From a virus, in the IMG/VR virus record IMGVR_UViG_3300032118_001412, positions 1 through 21,172 of that record: 21,172 nucleotides of DNA. One strand, 5' to 3'. The notes under the pieces are model-generated. The model was not told the origin of the DNA, searched no databases, and worked only from the letters and a program-made list of their open reading frames with translations. Below are positions 6,402 through 15,142 of the stretch, piece after piece. Made by a program: the position numbers and the translations under genes. Within the stretch, counting starts at the first letter, position 1, and each line of letters begins with the position of its first letter.

Positions 6402-9400
6402 TCAAGCAGAATTGCGTAAACTCTGGAAGCAGCCTACCGCAGCCTGGGTATCACTATTAAATACGTTAGGTGCCCAGAAGGTTAAAGAGGCTGGAGAGAA
6501 CATTAAACTCCAGTGCCCGTACCACCCGGACACTAATCCGTCAGGCGTATTGAGTCCCTTAAAAGGACATTACCGCTGTTTTTCCTGCGGTACCTATACA
6601 TCAGATCCCATCCGTTTTGTTAATCAATATTTACGTTCTACATATATTGAAGTTGCGCGTACATTCCGAGATCATTTTAAGCTTGAAAAGCTAGACATTA
6701 AGAAGCTCGATGAAGCAGAGCTTGAACAACATCGCTTAAAGATGTTGAACGAGGTCTTTCATCGCTACTTATGCAACGTATGGTTAGCGGACAAGGTGCC
6801 GCAAAATGCGGCAAATACCGTAATATGGCTTAAACAGCGTGGGATCACATCCGTAGAGATGCTTGGATCCTTGGGGATGTTGCCGACATCAACCGATCTA
6901 CAGAAACTGTGTGCCCAACTAGGAGGTAACGAAGAAGATATTACCTGGTGCATGCGTCTAGTAGGTGATTATTTAAATATAACTTACATGAATTGCGTAA
7001 CGTATACGTATGCAATTTCACCTGATGAAGTGTCTGCGTTTAAATTACGCATCCCCGGACCTAGTAAAGATTCTGTACGTTTTGTACGACCGAGAGATGG
7101 CGGAGAACTCGGAGCATTTGGCGTGCTCACTTCTTCGTTTTACAAACACTACGCAAGTGAAAAAGTAACGCGTTTTATTGCGGTTGAAGGTGAACACGAC
7201 GCATTAGCCTTAACCCAGGGCATGCTTACTGAATGCGCTGAGGTTGATGAAGTTGTCATTGCCTTGGGTGGTAATGGGCATAACGGCGTAGATTTCATGG
7301 CGGATCTCGGATTTACCGAGTGTAGGCTAATTGGTGACGATGACGCCGCAGGCGATAGTTACCCAGTAAGTGTATTGTCTAAGACACGTCGTGTTGCAAT
7401 ACAAATATTTAAATGGCCACAGCGCATTCGAAGTCCGGTACCTGGTAAAATAGATCCGGATGAAGCGGTTAAGATACACAGTTTCCCTGTAGTCTTTAGA
7501 GAAGTATGCGAGCCTAAGAATTACGTATTCGCAACGCGATGGTGTATTGAACGGGCAAAGACCCGAATAAAGGGTATTCACCAGGACAATATACTGGGCT
7601 TACAAGAGGTGGGTACTGAATTCAGTGCTGTTTTGCGTAATGACGCAGAACGGCAGGTATTCGCCGAAGAATTCTCGAAGATGTGTCCGGCGGTACCTGC
7701 AACAGAACTGCTCCGTAAGACACAGTTGCAAGACGATACAGCCCTTGGGTTCGTAGAGAAAATCACAGACTGGATTCGTACACACTACCAGGTGACTACC
7801 TGGGACTGTGAACACGCTATTCTAAAACTATGGAATAAGAAACGTAAACAGTACCTATATGTTCAAGTAGACCATAAAGCAGCGGTTACCCAGTTTAAAC
7901 GCTATACGCAGAAAGGGAGCCTTTATTATTGGGCACGTGATGAAATTGGACTCCCCTCTTATTTCCCCTCCGTGGACGACCCGGAAGCTGCGCAAACTGC
8001 CTTAGACAAGGCCGAGGACATGATTGAAAAGGACGTACAGCGTGCATACAGCATGTTGTCGTCTGAGGCTGTTGACGATGCTGGAGGCTTCATTAAAGGC
8101 CAAGGCATTCATCTTGAAAACGTAGATAAGGGTAAGCCGGGGTATATTGTTAATGGCAATCGTGTTTATCGTCTTAAATGGCAACCTGATCTGTCATGCC
8201 TTGCATCTGCTACGGAGCTAGAAGGGCCTACCGATAAGGGTATGGTCTTCGACCTTGAGCATAGACGCAACCTTATCGAAGATATGAGCCAAGGCTGGAC
8301 GTCTCAAATAAAGTGCGCCGCAGATATCACACAACGGCCACCGTATACCGCGCAGCAGACGTTCACTCTGGTGCATAAGTTAATCAATGTTGGCTTCGGT
8401 TTTCGCAACCAAGAAGTCGATTCTCTGTATTGTGCGGGTCTGGTATTTTACAACCACCTATACGACGTCATTACGGGTCGCCGTATGCTTACGCATTATC
8501 AGGCGCAGTTTGAATCGGGTAAAACGACACTGCTATCCGTCACGGCAAATCACACACAACTTAGGGAATTCTCGCTATGTGATCATGCTCTAGCGCTGGA
8601 TAGCTTTACGCAAGCAGGGTTTTATCAGATATTTACGAATACACGTTTAATATCAGCGCTTGATGAAATGAATGATCCTGATGATGGCTCTATAGAATCT
8701 AGGAACAAGAAGACGTTCTACCAGCGTTGTCGCACGCTTGCTACTTCGGGCAAAGCCACGTTAAGTCAAGGCACCGTCGAAGGGCAGAGTCGTGCGTACC
8801 ATATACATAACAACGTTATTACAGCAAGTGGTACGCCTATTGTAGACGCAATGGATGAAAGCCGTTTTAATACCATAAATCTTAAGAAGAATCCTAATCA
8901 TAACAACGTACGGTTAGAGTTACGTAATGCCTTCTCTCTGGATGAGATTGAAAAGTTACGTCTAAGTGTATTGCTACATTCCATTAATTTAGCGCCACGA
9001 GTCAAGCAACGTTATTCCGATTTGTATAATCAGTTCGGTAGACGGCAGGCTGGTGATGGTACGCTGAATATTCAGAATATCGATCGTTTTACTGAGAATC
9101 TCATGCCTATGGCGGCTATTCTCGACGCATTTGGTGTTGACGGTAAGAAGTTCATTGAGGACTATCGAGACACCCGCAAGCAACAAGTTTATGAGCGTAA
9201 TAGAAGCACGGCGGGACACAATATTATCGATACCGTGCTCAACGCTCCGATACCATCTAAAGATGAAGCGAATCAATTCACAAATATTAAGTCTATGTTG
9301 TTGGATCAGAATCAGCGGGATAAGATAAGCCCGAGTAAGGTGGGCGTGTACTATGATGAGCGTTCACAGTGTATTGGCATTATGTGGTCTGAGGTAAAAC

Positions 9401-9726
9401 AGAATCTACTCAGAGGCCATCAGTATCGTAACAAGACGCCGTTCGCTTTGAAGTCTGAAGCAGAAACGGCGGGTGAGTGGTTGATCGATAAAGGTGAGGC
9501 CGCGAAACTCGGTATTGTCACACGTCTTATGGCTTCAGGTATGACGAGTTCCTCAGATGTATATAGCCTAGTAACTGTGGGCGCTCTGATCCATAAACAT
9601 TTGAAAGCACGTGCCGATTCTGAAGCGTTCGATAAGACCGGAAAAGTGTCTGAAGTAGCTGAGGTAATCCCCCTTAGGCCTTCGTATAACATTGACGAAG
9701 GAGACCCTTTACAAGGAATTGATTGA
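6358..9726 (+). CDS. Primase-ATPase/helicase: CHC2 zinc finger, TOPRIM, P-loop ATPase
   Basis: A 1122-residue multidomain replication protein. I start it at ATG 6358, 44 bases inside the nuclease gene; a TTG at 6382 with better-spaced AGGAAAA is an alternative. The N-terminal CHC2 zinc finger is C53-P-Y-H56...C74-F-S-C77, as in DnaG primases. A TOPRIM catalytic domain follows: VEGEHDAL with the metal-binding Glu277, and GDDDAAGD with Asp327-329. A ~380-residue middle region without a motif I recognise leads to a P-loop ATPase: FESGKTTL (Walker A, Lys722), SALDEMND (Walker B, Asp769/Glu770) and a sensor-like ITASGTPI. The protein would synthesise RNA primers and probably unwind DNA ahead of the polymerase encoded next. 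The ATPase is not the RecA-type of T7 gp4; its helicase activity is inferred. Confidence 0.88.
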   Translation: MSKQEKSILKVAKLDQAELRKLWKQPTAAWVSLLNTLGAQKVKEAGENIKLQCPYHPDTNPSGVLSPLKGHYRCFSCGTYTSDPIRFVNQYLRSTYIEVARTFRDHFKLEKLDIKKLDEAELEQHRLKMLNEVFHRYLCNVWLADKVPQNAANTVIWLKQRGITSVEMLGSLGMLPTSTDLQKLCAQLGGNEEDITWCMRLVGDYLNITYMNCVTYTYAISPDEVSAFKLRIPGPSKDSVRFVRPRDGGELGAFGVLTSSFYKHYASEKVTRFIAVEGEHDALALTQGMLTECAEVDEVVIALGGNGHNGVDFMADLGFTECRLIGDDDAAGDSYPVSVLSKTRRVAIQIFKWPQRIRSPVPGKIDPDEAVKIHSFPVVFREVCEPKNYVFATRWCIERAKTRIKGIHQDNILGLQEVGTEFSAVLRNDAERQVFAEEFSKMCPAVPATELLRKTQLQDDTALGFVEKITDWIRTHYQVTTWDCEHAILKLWNKKRKQYLYVQVDHKAAVTQFKRYTQKGSLYYWARDEIGLPSYFPSVDDPEAAQTALDKAEDMIEKDVQRAYSMLSSEAVDDAGGFIKGQGIHLENVDKGKPGYIVNGNRVYRLKWQPDLSCLASATELEGPTDKGMVFDLEHRRNLIEDMSQGWTSQIKCAADITQRPPYTAQQTFTLVHKLINVGFGFRNQEVDSLYCAGLVFYNHLYDVITGRRMLTHYQAQFESGKTTLLSVTANHTQLREFSLCDHALALDSFTQAGFYQIFTNTRLISALDEMNDPDDGSIESRNKKTFYQRCRTLATSGKATLSQGTVEGQSRAYHIHNNVITASGTPIVDAMDESRFNTINLKKNPNHNNVRLELRNAFSLDEIEKLRLSVLLHSINLAPRVKQRYSDLYNQFGRRQAGDGTLNIQNIDRFTENLMPMAAILDAFGVDGKKFIEDYRDTRKQQVYERNRSTAGHNIIDTVLNAPIPSKDEANQFTNIKSMLLDQNQRDKISPSKVGVYYDERSQCIGIMWSEVKQNLLRGHQYRNKTPFALKSEAETAGEWLIDKGEAAKLGIVTRLMASGMTSSSDVYSLVTVGALIHKHLKARADSEAFDKTGKVSEVAEVIPLRPSYNIDEGDPLQGID

Positions 9727-12700
9727 TGTTTACAGAAGCAGAGTACAAAGGACAAATGTGTGACGGCTGTCCCCGGTACCCTAGTAAACGCTGTGGTAGC
9801 TCAAAAATAGACGTTGACGTAGACGTTCTTTTTATTGCGGAGCAGCCGGACGGACCCTCAGTATCCTCCGGCAAACCCATGTCGGGCCATGGTGGTAGAA
9901 TTTTAGCGACGGCGCTTAAAGCGGTAATGGGCGCAGACAAACGCTATGCGGATATGCGGTACGCGTATACGTACGCTGTTCAATGTATTTCTGAGACTGA
10001 AGACGAAACAGCCGCGCCTACTAGGCTGGTCGTACATCAATGTCGTCCTTATTTACAGGGGACCATACAGAAGCTTAAACCTAAAGTCATTGTTGCAATG
10101 GGTTCAACCGCGTTGCGTCAATTGGGCGTCAAGCAACAATATAATGATATACGCAATAAGTTCACAATACAGCTGGGGTACGACGCACCGATTTACACAA
10201 CCTTCAGCGAAAAAGCATTGCTTGCAGCTCCGGGCGTGTTTGAGACGTTTAAGCTAAACCTTATTAACATATTCGATAAGGTCATTAATAATGGCATTGT
10301 TGCGCCTCCTTTGGAAGAAATATCCAAAGACTACCTCTTACCTAAAACGATGGACGACGCGCTTGCGGCTTGCGACGTGATCCTCAATTATGGCGATGCT
10401 ACAACACCGGCAACGCATTGGCCCATCTCGGTAGATACTGAAACGACTACGCTTTATCCTGAGAAGGACAGCGCCAAGATTATTGCGTTTTGTTTTGGTT
10501 GGGACGCAGGAAAAGCAGCGACTATTCTGTACGACCACCCCCACGCAGGGGCGGAGTATTTAGCGCGTCTACCCGAACTCGATGTGAAGATACGCGAGAT
10601 ATTGGCTAGTACCAAGCCTAAGATATTTCACAACGCGAAGTTTGACTTGAAGTTTATTGAACGCAAGTACGGCATGCAAGTGAATGCAGTGGCCTGGGAT
10701 ACGCTGTTGGGTGAACATTTGTTAGATGAGGACAAGAAAGGCAATTACGGCCTGAAGGTACTCACAGCTAATTTCCTGCCGCAGTACTGCGGGTACGAAG
10801 ATAAACTGTACGATCTATTAAACAACGAAGAAAGCGCTTCTAAAGTCGATGAAGCAGAAAAAGAACTAGAAGATCTACGTGAGATTATTGCTACAGAACA
10901 CCCAGGCTATCTCAGAGCATTAGAAGAGTATAAGGAAGCACTAGTTGTCTACGAAAAGGACCTCAAGCTATTTGAGGCTAACGATAGAATATATCACATC
11001 GCTTATGACGACTATTTGTTCTGTAAATATGCTCTAGCGGGTAAACAGGCAGCCTGGGATGTTGAGGTAGCGGACTGGCCTAAGGGTAAGCGCGGTAAGC
11101 CCAAAAAGCCCGTGAAGTGGTTTTCTAAGCCTGCAAAACCTAGTGCGGTAAAAGAGCCCAAAAAGCCCGATGATCCGCGTTCAAAAAAAGAACAGCAAAT
11201 TAGTCAAGATGCCGGTTTTGAAAACCTTCCCATACATGACTTACAAGTTTATGGTGCGGTCGACGGTGATGTAACTCGACAACTAGCGCGGCTGCAACGT
11301 CGTCGCATTGCGAAGGAACAGTCTAAAGTTGTCCCTTTAATGAAGACGCACGCCATTCCTGCTTCGCGCGTTTTAGGCCGTATGGAATTCGGAGGCATGC
11401 GTGTTGACACGCCTTACATTGATGTTCTCGAAGAAGCGCTCACTGTTGTTATAGAGAAGACAGAGCGAGAGCTCTATGAAATGGCTGGTCGTACCCAACC
11501 TGGTGGTATAAAGGAACTCAATTTAAATGGCGCTGCTACGCTAGCCAACGTTTTGTACAATTGGGGTTGGACGCACCCCAACGGTAATAAAATGGGCGCG
11601 TATGACATACTTGCGTACACCAAAAAGGGACAGGCTAGTACTTCAGAGAAGATCCTACGACAGTTCGTTGCATACGAAGATGACAAAAAACAATGTCCGA
11701 CCGAAACGGCTTACTTTGTTGAACGGCTGATCAAGTACCGCAAGGCTAGTAAAGCCCGTAATACTTTCCTGGCCAATATTAGAGCGCTGTCCAAGCGTGA
11801 CGGGTTTCTGCATACGCAGTTCCATTTGAACGGCACGGGAACCGGCAGGCTAAGTTCCAGTGATATGAATATGCAGAACCTGCCCAAGTTCTTGGCAGGT
11901 TGGAACCTCAAGAAACTGTTTATTCCCGACGATGACAGCATGGTCTTCGCCAACATGGATTACAAGGGCGCAGAGGTTCGTGTTTTCTGTGCCTACGCCC
12001 GAGATCCCGCACTTATCCAAGCCCTCAATGATGGCATGGATATGCATAGTTTCTTTGCAGCTAAAGTATTTAAGCGTCCCTACGATATGTACGCGCGCAG
12101 GGACGACACTGCCTTTATTCCTGACGGCGCTCTACGTAAACTCTTAGACTTAGAACGCAGCAATATTAAACGTGTGGTATTCGGTATTCTTTACGGGGCA
12201 GGTCCTGAGAAAATATCAGAGACCATCGGCGTTAGCGTAGACGAAGCTAAGGTCCTAATTGCACTTCTGTATCTAATGTTTCCCGAGATTGCGCGCTATG
12301 CTACCAATGTGGAGTACGAAGTTGAACGAAACCATTTCGTCGATACTTTCTTCGGTCGCCGTCGTCGTTTCCCGTTAGCCGGTATCTCCAGACACGCTGG
12401 ACGTGCAAAGCGTCAGGGCCGTAATTTCAAGATACAATCAACGAGTTCGGATATTGTGATCGGGCAGCTCGTTGAAATGGAAGAGCCTCTACGCTGTGAT
12501 TTAGGCGGGCGTATGCTACTAACTGTGCACGATTCTATTGCATTCCAATTACCGAAGAAGCATATTGGCCAGCTCCACGACTTTGTAGAACATTATGCTA
12601 AGAAGCGCGTTGCCGATAAGTACGCATGGATGGCAGTACCTTTCGAAGCAGATACTGAAATTGGAGAGAATTACGGTGAATGCCAGTCTATTTCAAAGTA

Positions 12701-12797
12701 TCTGGCAAAACACCCATTACTGTTACAACCCGAGGGAGTGATTGAAGAACATGAGCTACTCACAGAACTCAGAAACGACGCCTTCGAGGCAGCTTGA
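9726..12797 (+). CDS. DNA polymerase family A with N-terminal UDG-like Fe-S domain
   Basis: A 1023-residue replicative polymerase; ATG 9726 overlaps the primase stop, with AAGGA at 9713-9717. Residues ~1-180 resemble family-4 uracil-DNA glycosylases: C12, C15, C87 and C106 form the 4Fe-4S set, with VLFIAEQPDG and KPKVIVAMGSTALRQLG. The glycosylase motif-2 His-Pro is replaced by Ser161-Glu162, so glycosylase activity is doubtful. The DEDDy proofreading domain has D237/E239 (VDTETT), N303/D307 (FHNAKFDL) and Y509/D513 (YGAVD), with an enlarged segment between the last two. Polymerase motifs: TGTGRLSSSDMNMQNLP, motif A with Asp745 (NMDYKGAEVRV), motif B R811...K815...Y823 (RSNIKRVVFGILYG), motif C H935-D936-S937. 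HDS instead of HDE is common in phage PolA. A UDG-like/PolA fusion is also reported for SPO1-type phages. Confidence 0.95.
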   Translation: MFTEAEYKGQMCDGCPRYPSKRCGSSKIDVDVDVLFIAEQPDGPSVSSGKPMSGHGGRILATALKAVMGADKRYADMRYAYTYAVQCISETEDETAAPTRLVVHQCRPYLQGTIQKLKPKVIVAMGSTALRQLGVKQQYNDIRNKFTIQLGYDAPIYTTFSEKALLAAPGVFETFKLNLINIFDKVINNGIVAPPLEEISKDYLLPKTMDDALAACDVILNYGDATTPATHWPISVDTETTTLYPEKDSAKIIAFCFGWDAGKAATILYDHPHAGAEYLARLPELDVKIREILASTKPKIFHNAKFDLKFIERKYGMQVNAVAWDTLLGEHLLDEDKKGNYGLKVLTANFLPQYCGYEDKLYDLLNNEESASKVDEAEKELEDLREIIATEHPGYLRALEEYKEALVVYEKDLKLFEANDRIYHIAYDDYLFCKYALAGKQAAWDVEVADWPKGKRGKPKKPVKWFSKPAKPSAVKEPKKPDDPRSKKEQQISQDAGFENLPIHDLQVYGAVDGDVTRQLARLQRRRIAKEQSKVVPLMKTHAIPASRVLGRMEFGGMRVDTPYIDVLEEALTVVIEKTERELYEMAGRTQPGGIKELNLNGAATLANVLYNWGWTHPNGNKMGAYDILAYTKKGQASTSEKILRQFVAYEDDKKQCPTETAYFVERLIKYRKASKARNTFLANIRALSKRDGFLHTQFHLNGTGTGRLSSSDMNMQNLPKFLAGWNLKKLFIPDDDSMVFANMDYKGAEVRVFCAYARDPALIQALNDGMDMHSFFAAKVFKRPYDMYARRDDTAFIPDGALRKLLDLERSNIKRVVFGILYGAGPEKISETIGVSVDEAKVLIALLYLMFPEIARYATNVEYEVERNHFVDTFFGRRRRFPLAGISRHAGRAKRQGRNFKIQSTSSDIVIGQLVEMEEPLRCDLGGRMLLTVHDSIAFQLPKKHIGQLHDFVEHYAKKRVADKYAWMAVPFEADTEIGENYGECQSISKYLAKHPLLLQPEGVIEEHELLTELRNDAFEAA
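11099..11169 (+). repeat. In-frame 14-base direct repeat in the polymerase linker
   Basis: GCCCAAAAAGCCCG occurs at 11099-11112 and again at 11156-11169, 57 bases apart and thus in frame. Both copies encode PKKP within the Lys/Pro-rich linker of the exonuclease-domain insertion. This suggests the linker grew by a local duplication. Confidence 0.7.
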
Positions 12798-13311
12798 AGT
12801 CAAGAATTTTGAAAAGTACGGAATGGAATTCCGTTATGGCGTAACTATACACACGCAGCCTGAGTGGGAATCTGTCGGTGTTATGACAGACGGCGTTATG
12901 CTGGTTGATTGGCGTTTAACCGGTAATCTAATTGAGAGTAGTTACGTTGAGTACGCGATGATAAAAGACGTGGACTTTTGTGCTAGCGGTAAATCCATTG
13001 AGGTTTACTCTACAGCCGACGGCCCCATACTGGGGATAAGCTTCGAAGAAACGGAGCAGGACCTAGTTCTAGTAGACCCCTGCGTTGTGATGTTCGATAG
13101 CGTGAGCGCAAAGATCAAGCTAATGCCCATTTTTAATGTAGCACGTAAGCTCCGATTGAAGAAGACAGCAATACGCGCGGTACAGGCTCCGGCAGAGCTC
13201 TTGATCGCAGCTTATCCCGGATTCTTAATTAACAACCGCATGTCAAAGTACCAGCTCAAGCCTTCAGTACCTCTAGCGATAACACCGGAGCTTACAAACA
13301 GCGCCTCATAA
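12751..13311 (+). CDS. Hypothetical protein, 186 residues
   Basis: Not recognised. ATG 12751 is preceded by GAAG and GGGAG purine stretches and overlaps the polymerase end by 47 bases; an internal ATG at 12820 would shorten the protein but lacks a clear ribosome-binding site. The protein looks strand-rich: YGMEFRYGVTIHTQPEWESVG, GVMLVDWRLTGNL, KSIEVYSTADGPILGISFEE and LVLVDPCVVMFDS read like a beta sandwich or barrel, followed by a basic stretch (ARKLRLKKTAIRAV) and a hydrophilic tail. There is no signal peptide or metal cluster. As last gene of the replication operon it may assist the polymerase, but this rests on position only. Confidence 0.75.
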   Translation: MSYSQNSETTPSRQLEVKNFEKYGMEFRYGVTIHTQPEWESVGVMTDGVMLVDWRLTGNLIESSYVEYAMIKDVDFCASGKSIEVYSTADGPILGISFEETEQDLVLVDPCVVMFDSVSAKIKLMPIFNVARKLRLKKTAIRAVQAPAELLIAAYPGFLINNRMSKYQLKPSVPLAITPELTNSAS

Positions 13312-13326
13312 AAGGTTCGCTTTTAT
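13308..13326 (+). terminator. AT-rich hairpin over the stop codon
   Basis: ATAAAAG (13308-13314) and CTTTTAT (13320-13326) pair perfectly around a GTTCG loop, covering the TAA stop of the preceding gene. The helix is seven pairs and AT-rich with no U-tract beyond it. It may help end transcription or protect the 3' end, together with the larger hairpin just downstream. Confidence 0.3.
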
Positions 13327-13339
13327 GGTACAAGTAATT

Positions 13340-13458
13340 GAGTAACAATCCCCATTTATCAACTTCATGCCCAATCCTTGTCGTTACACGGTCCTGCAAA
13401 TAATTGCGCCGTGTGATGTTTGGTGCTGAGGTCTGATTTATGGCGAGGGTTGTTACTC
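13340..13458 (+). ncRNA. 119-nt imperfect hairpin between convergent genes (structured RNA or terminator)
   Basis: Nearly the whole gap between the convergent genes folds on itself. From the base up: GAGTAACAA-T-CCC (13340-13352) pairs with GGGTTGTTACTC (13447-13458), one bulge; CATTTATC (13353-13360) with GATTTATG (13435-13442), two central U-U mismatches; ACTTC (13362-13366) with GAGGT (13428-13432); A, GC and CCAA (13367, 13369-13374) with T, GC and TTGG; CGTTACACGG (13382-13391) with CCGTGTGATG (13409-13418); GCAA with TTGC at the tip. That is about 44 pairs. Three G-U pairs (64/430, 83/417, 85/415 in the last digits) would be A-C mismatches on the other strand, so the + strand RNA folds better. 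The right arm is followed by TCTTTTA, so termination is one plausible role. No protein-coding frame explains it. Confidence 0.6.
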
Positions 13459-13462
13459 TCTT

Positions 13463-15142
13463 TTAGCCGCTGTTGTATGTAAACATCGGGTCCAGGGTCA
13501 TCATTTTAGCGGCCATCCAACCAAATATCTGTGCATGCAAACAGTCGTCAGGTTGAGACGGCGCATGCCGCCATACTTTACGACCTTGCTGCGTTACCTC
13601 CTCGTATTCGTTTAGTAGGTCCCGTATAGGCACCTGCATTAAACGAACATTGGGAAATATTACACCACGACGTTTTACGAACATGAAGTAGTTATCTATC
13701 ATGGTCGTGCGTTCTGCTAAGAATCTATCTATTTTATTCCAATAAAAAGGGCGTGAGTTACCACCTCCGCCTGCGCTTGAAACACCTCTATACTGCACTT
13801 GCATGGCTTTGTGCGGACCCAGACGTTCCCGTAAGTTGGAGTTAGCAAGAGCCCCTTCACCGGCATCTCCAAATATGATCTGGACACTGTAACGACTGCA
13901 CATGTCTACTATATGGTCAATTACTCCTCCGGATATCGGATTGGTTTCCGGGTATATCTTAAAGTACAAAGTCTTTAATTTAAATGAATGCTCTGCAGTC
14001 GCACTGCTGATGCCCCATATCCAAAGTACTGAGCGGGAATTACCTGTGGTGCCGCCACCCGACCAATCGACTCCAGCTACTACTGCACGCGTGTCTGTTA
14101 GCAATAAGTTGCTGGCAGGCATCTCGGGTATGTCGTAGTCCTGACAAAGGCTTTCCAATTCTTCCTTGGAAAGTAGGCGAGTACCTATGGCATCGGATAC
14201 GCCCATTACTTCGTTCTTGAACTTCGCGACTGGATATACTGAATGTTTTTCTAAAATACGGCGCCAACGACTATGTGCTACCTCCTGATTCTTAAAATCA
14301 GTAGGCATAGAAATAGGCACGTTCTTTGGTAGAATTACCTGGGGTACATGAAAACCCTTGATACGTTTCCCGTCAAACTCTTTAGGATACGTATGCAGGT
14401 CTATCCATTCGCCATTACGGACGTCCAAGTATTTACCGCATTTAAGACATATGGGGCCTAGTTTACCTAAGCATTTATCGTCTTCAAAGTATTGATACGT
14501 TTTACATCCGGTACATTTTACAATCCACTCTGTTTGACTGCTCCACTGCCATAGTTGTTCAATGGTGTTTTCCATTGACTTTGGCGTTCCGCAGTACGTT
14601 TCATACGCGAAATCAGAATTCGCCATACATTCGTTAATAACAGGAATGACTTCATCGTATAAAATATCCTGTACTTCGTCATAGGCTACGCGATCAGCTG
14701 ACACACCGCGGGCACGGTCCGGATCATCGCTAGCATACGAGAAGGCTAACTCTGAGCCGTTAGTAAACATTTTCTGGAATACGCGGCTAGACAGTTCTTT
14801 AGATACCCAGCGTTTGCGTATGTCTGGAGAGTAAAATATAGTCTTACCTACACGAGTCTGAGAGAATTTAGTAGTCTGCTCTTGACTCGGTGCGATGAAG
14901 AAACTTTTCCAGTGCGGCGTACTACACGCTTCCATAATCAAAAAATTAGCTAGAGTCGTACTCTTAGCTACCTGCCGCGCTGTCTTAAGTAGCATCGCGG
15001 GATAGATATTGTCATACACATGTCTATAAAACGGAAAATGCTCTAAAGAAAATGGATGGCCGTCTAGATGCAGCAGGGTAGTCACCCACTCCGAACGTCG
15101 GATGGCTAAATTCTGTGCAGGCGCTGTCTGTTTTAATTTCAT
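13463..15142 (-). CDS. terL: Terminase large subunit
   Basis: A 559-residue DNA-packaging motor that translocates DNA into the prohead using ATP and cuts it to length. The ATPase domain has the Walker A variant RQVAKST (56-62), Walker B VAYDEVQDI (Asp155/Glu156) and a YCGTPKS coupling-motif-like segment (~183-189). A zinc finger follows (C210, C213, C232, C235), as seen in lambda gpA-like terminases. The RNase H-fold nuclease has VAGVDWSGGG (Asp359), IIFGDAGEG and PDDCLHA (Asp532/533). Start ATG 15142 has no Shine-Dalgarno; a TATTAT lies 12 bases upstream, suggesting a very short leader. It diverges from the MoxR gene across 25 bases. No small terminase subunit is visible. Confidence 0.93.
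   Translation of the reverse strand: MKLKQTAPAQNLAIRRSEWVTTLLHLDGHPFSLEHFPFYRHVYDNIYPAMLLKTARQVAKSTTLANFLIMEACSTPHWKSFFIAPSQEQTTKFSQTRVGKTIFYSPDIRKRWVSKELSSRVFQKMFTNGSELAFSYASDDPDRARGVSADRVAYDEVQDILYDEVIPVINECMANSDFAYETYCGTPKSMENTIEQLWQWSSQTEWIVKCTGCKTYQYFEDDKCLGKLGPICLKCGKYLDVRNGEWIDLHTYPKEFDGKRIKGFHVPQVILPKNVPISMPTDFKNQEVAHSRWRRILEKHSVYPVAKFKNEVMGVSDAIGTRLLSKEELESLCQDYDIPEMPASNLLLTDTRAVVAGVDWSGGGTTGNSRSVLWIWGISSATAEHSFKLKTLYFKIYPETNPISGGVIDHIVDMCSRYSVQIIFGDAGEGALANSNLRERLGPHKAMQVQYRGVSSAGGGGNSRPFYWNKIDRFLAERTTMIDNYFMFVKRRGVIFPNVRLMQVPIRDLLNEYEEVTQQGRKVWRHAPSQPDDCLHAQIFGWMAAKMMTLDPMFTYNSG

Noticed and set aside
13367-13429. A 20-codon ATG frame inside the long hairpin
   Set aside because: No ribosome-binding site, and the bases are explained by pairing in the hairpin; a frame this short is expected by chance.
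13340-13458. The long inverted repeat as a miniature transposable element
   Set aside because: The outer 12-base arms resemble terminal inverted repeats, but pairing continues through the interior and the flanks show no target-site duplication; no second copy is seen in the window.
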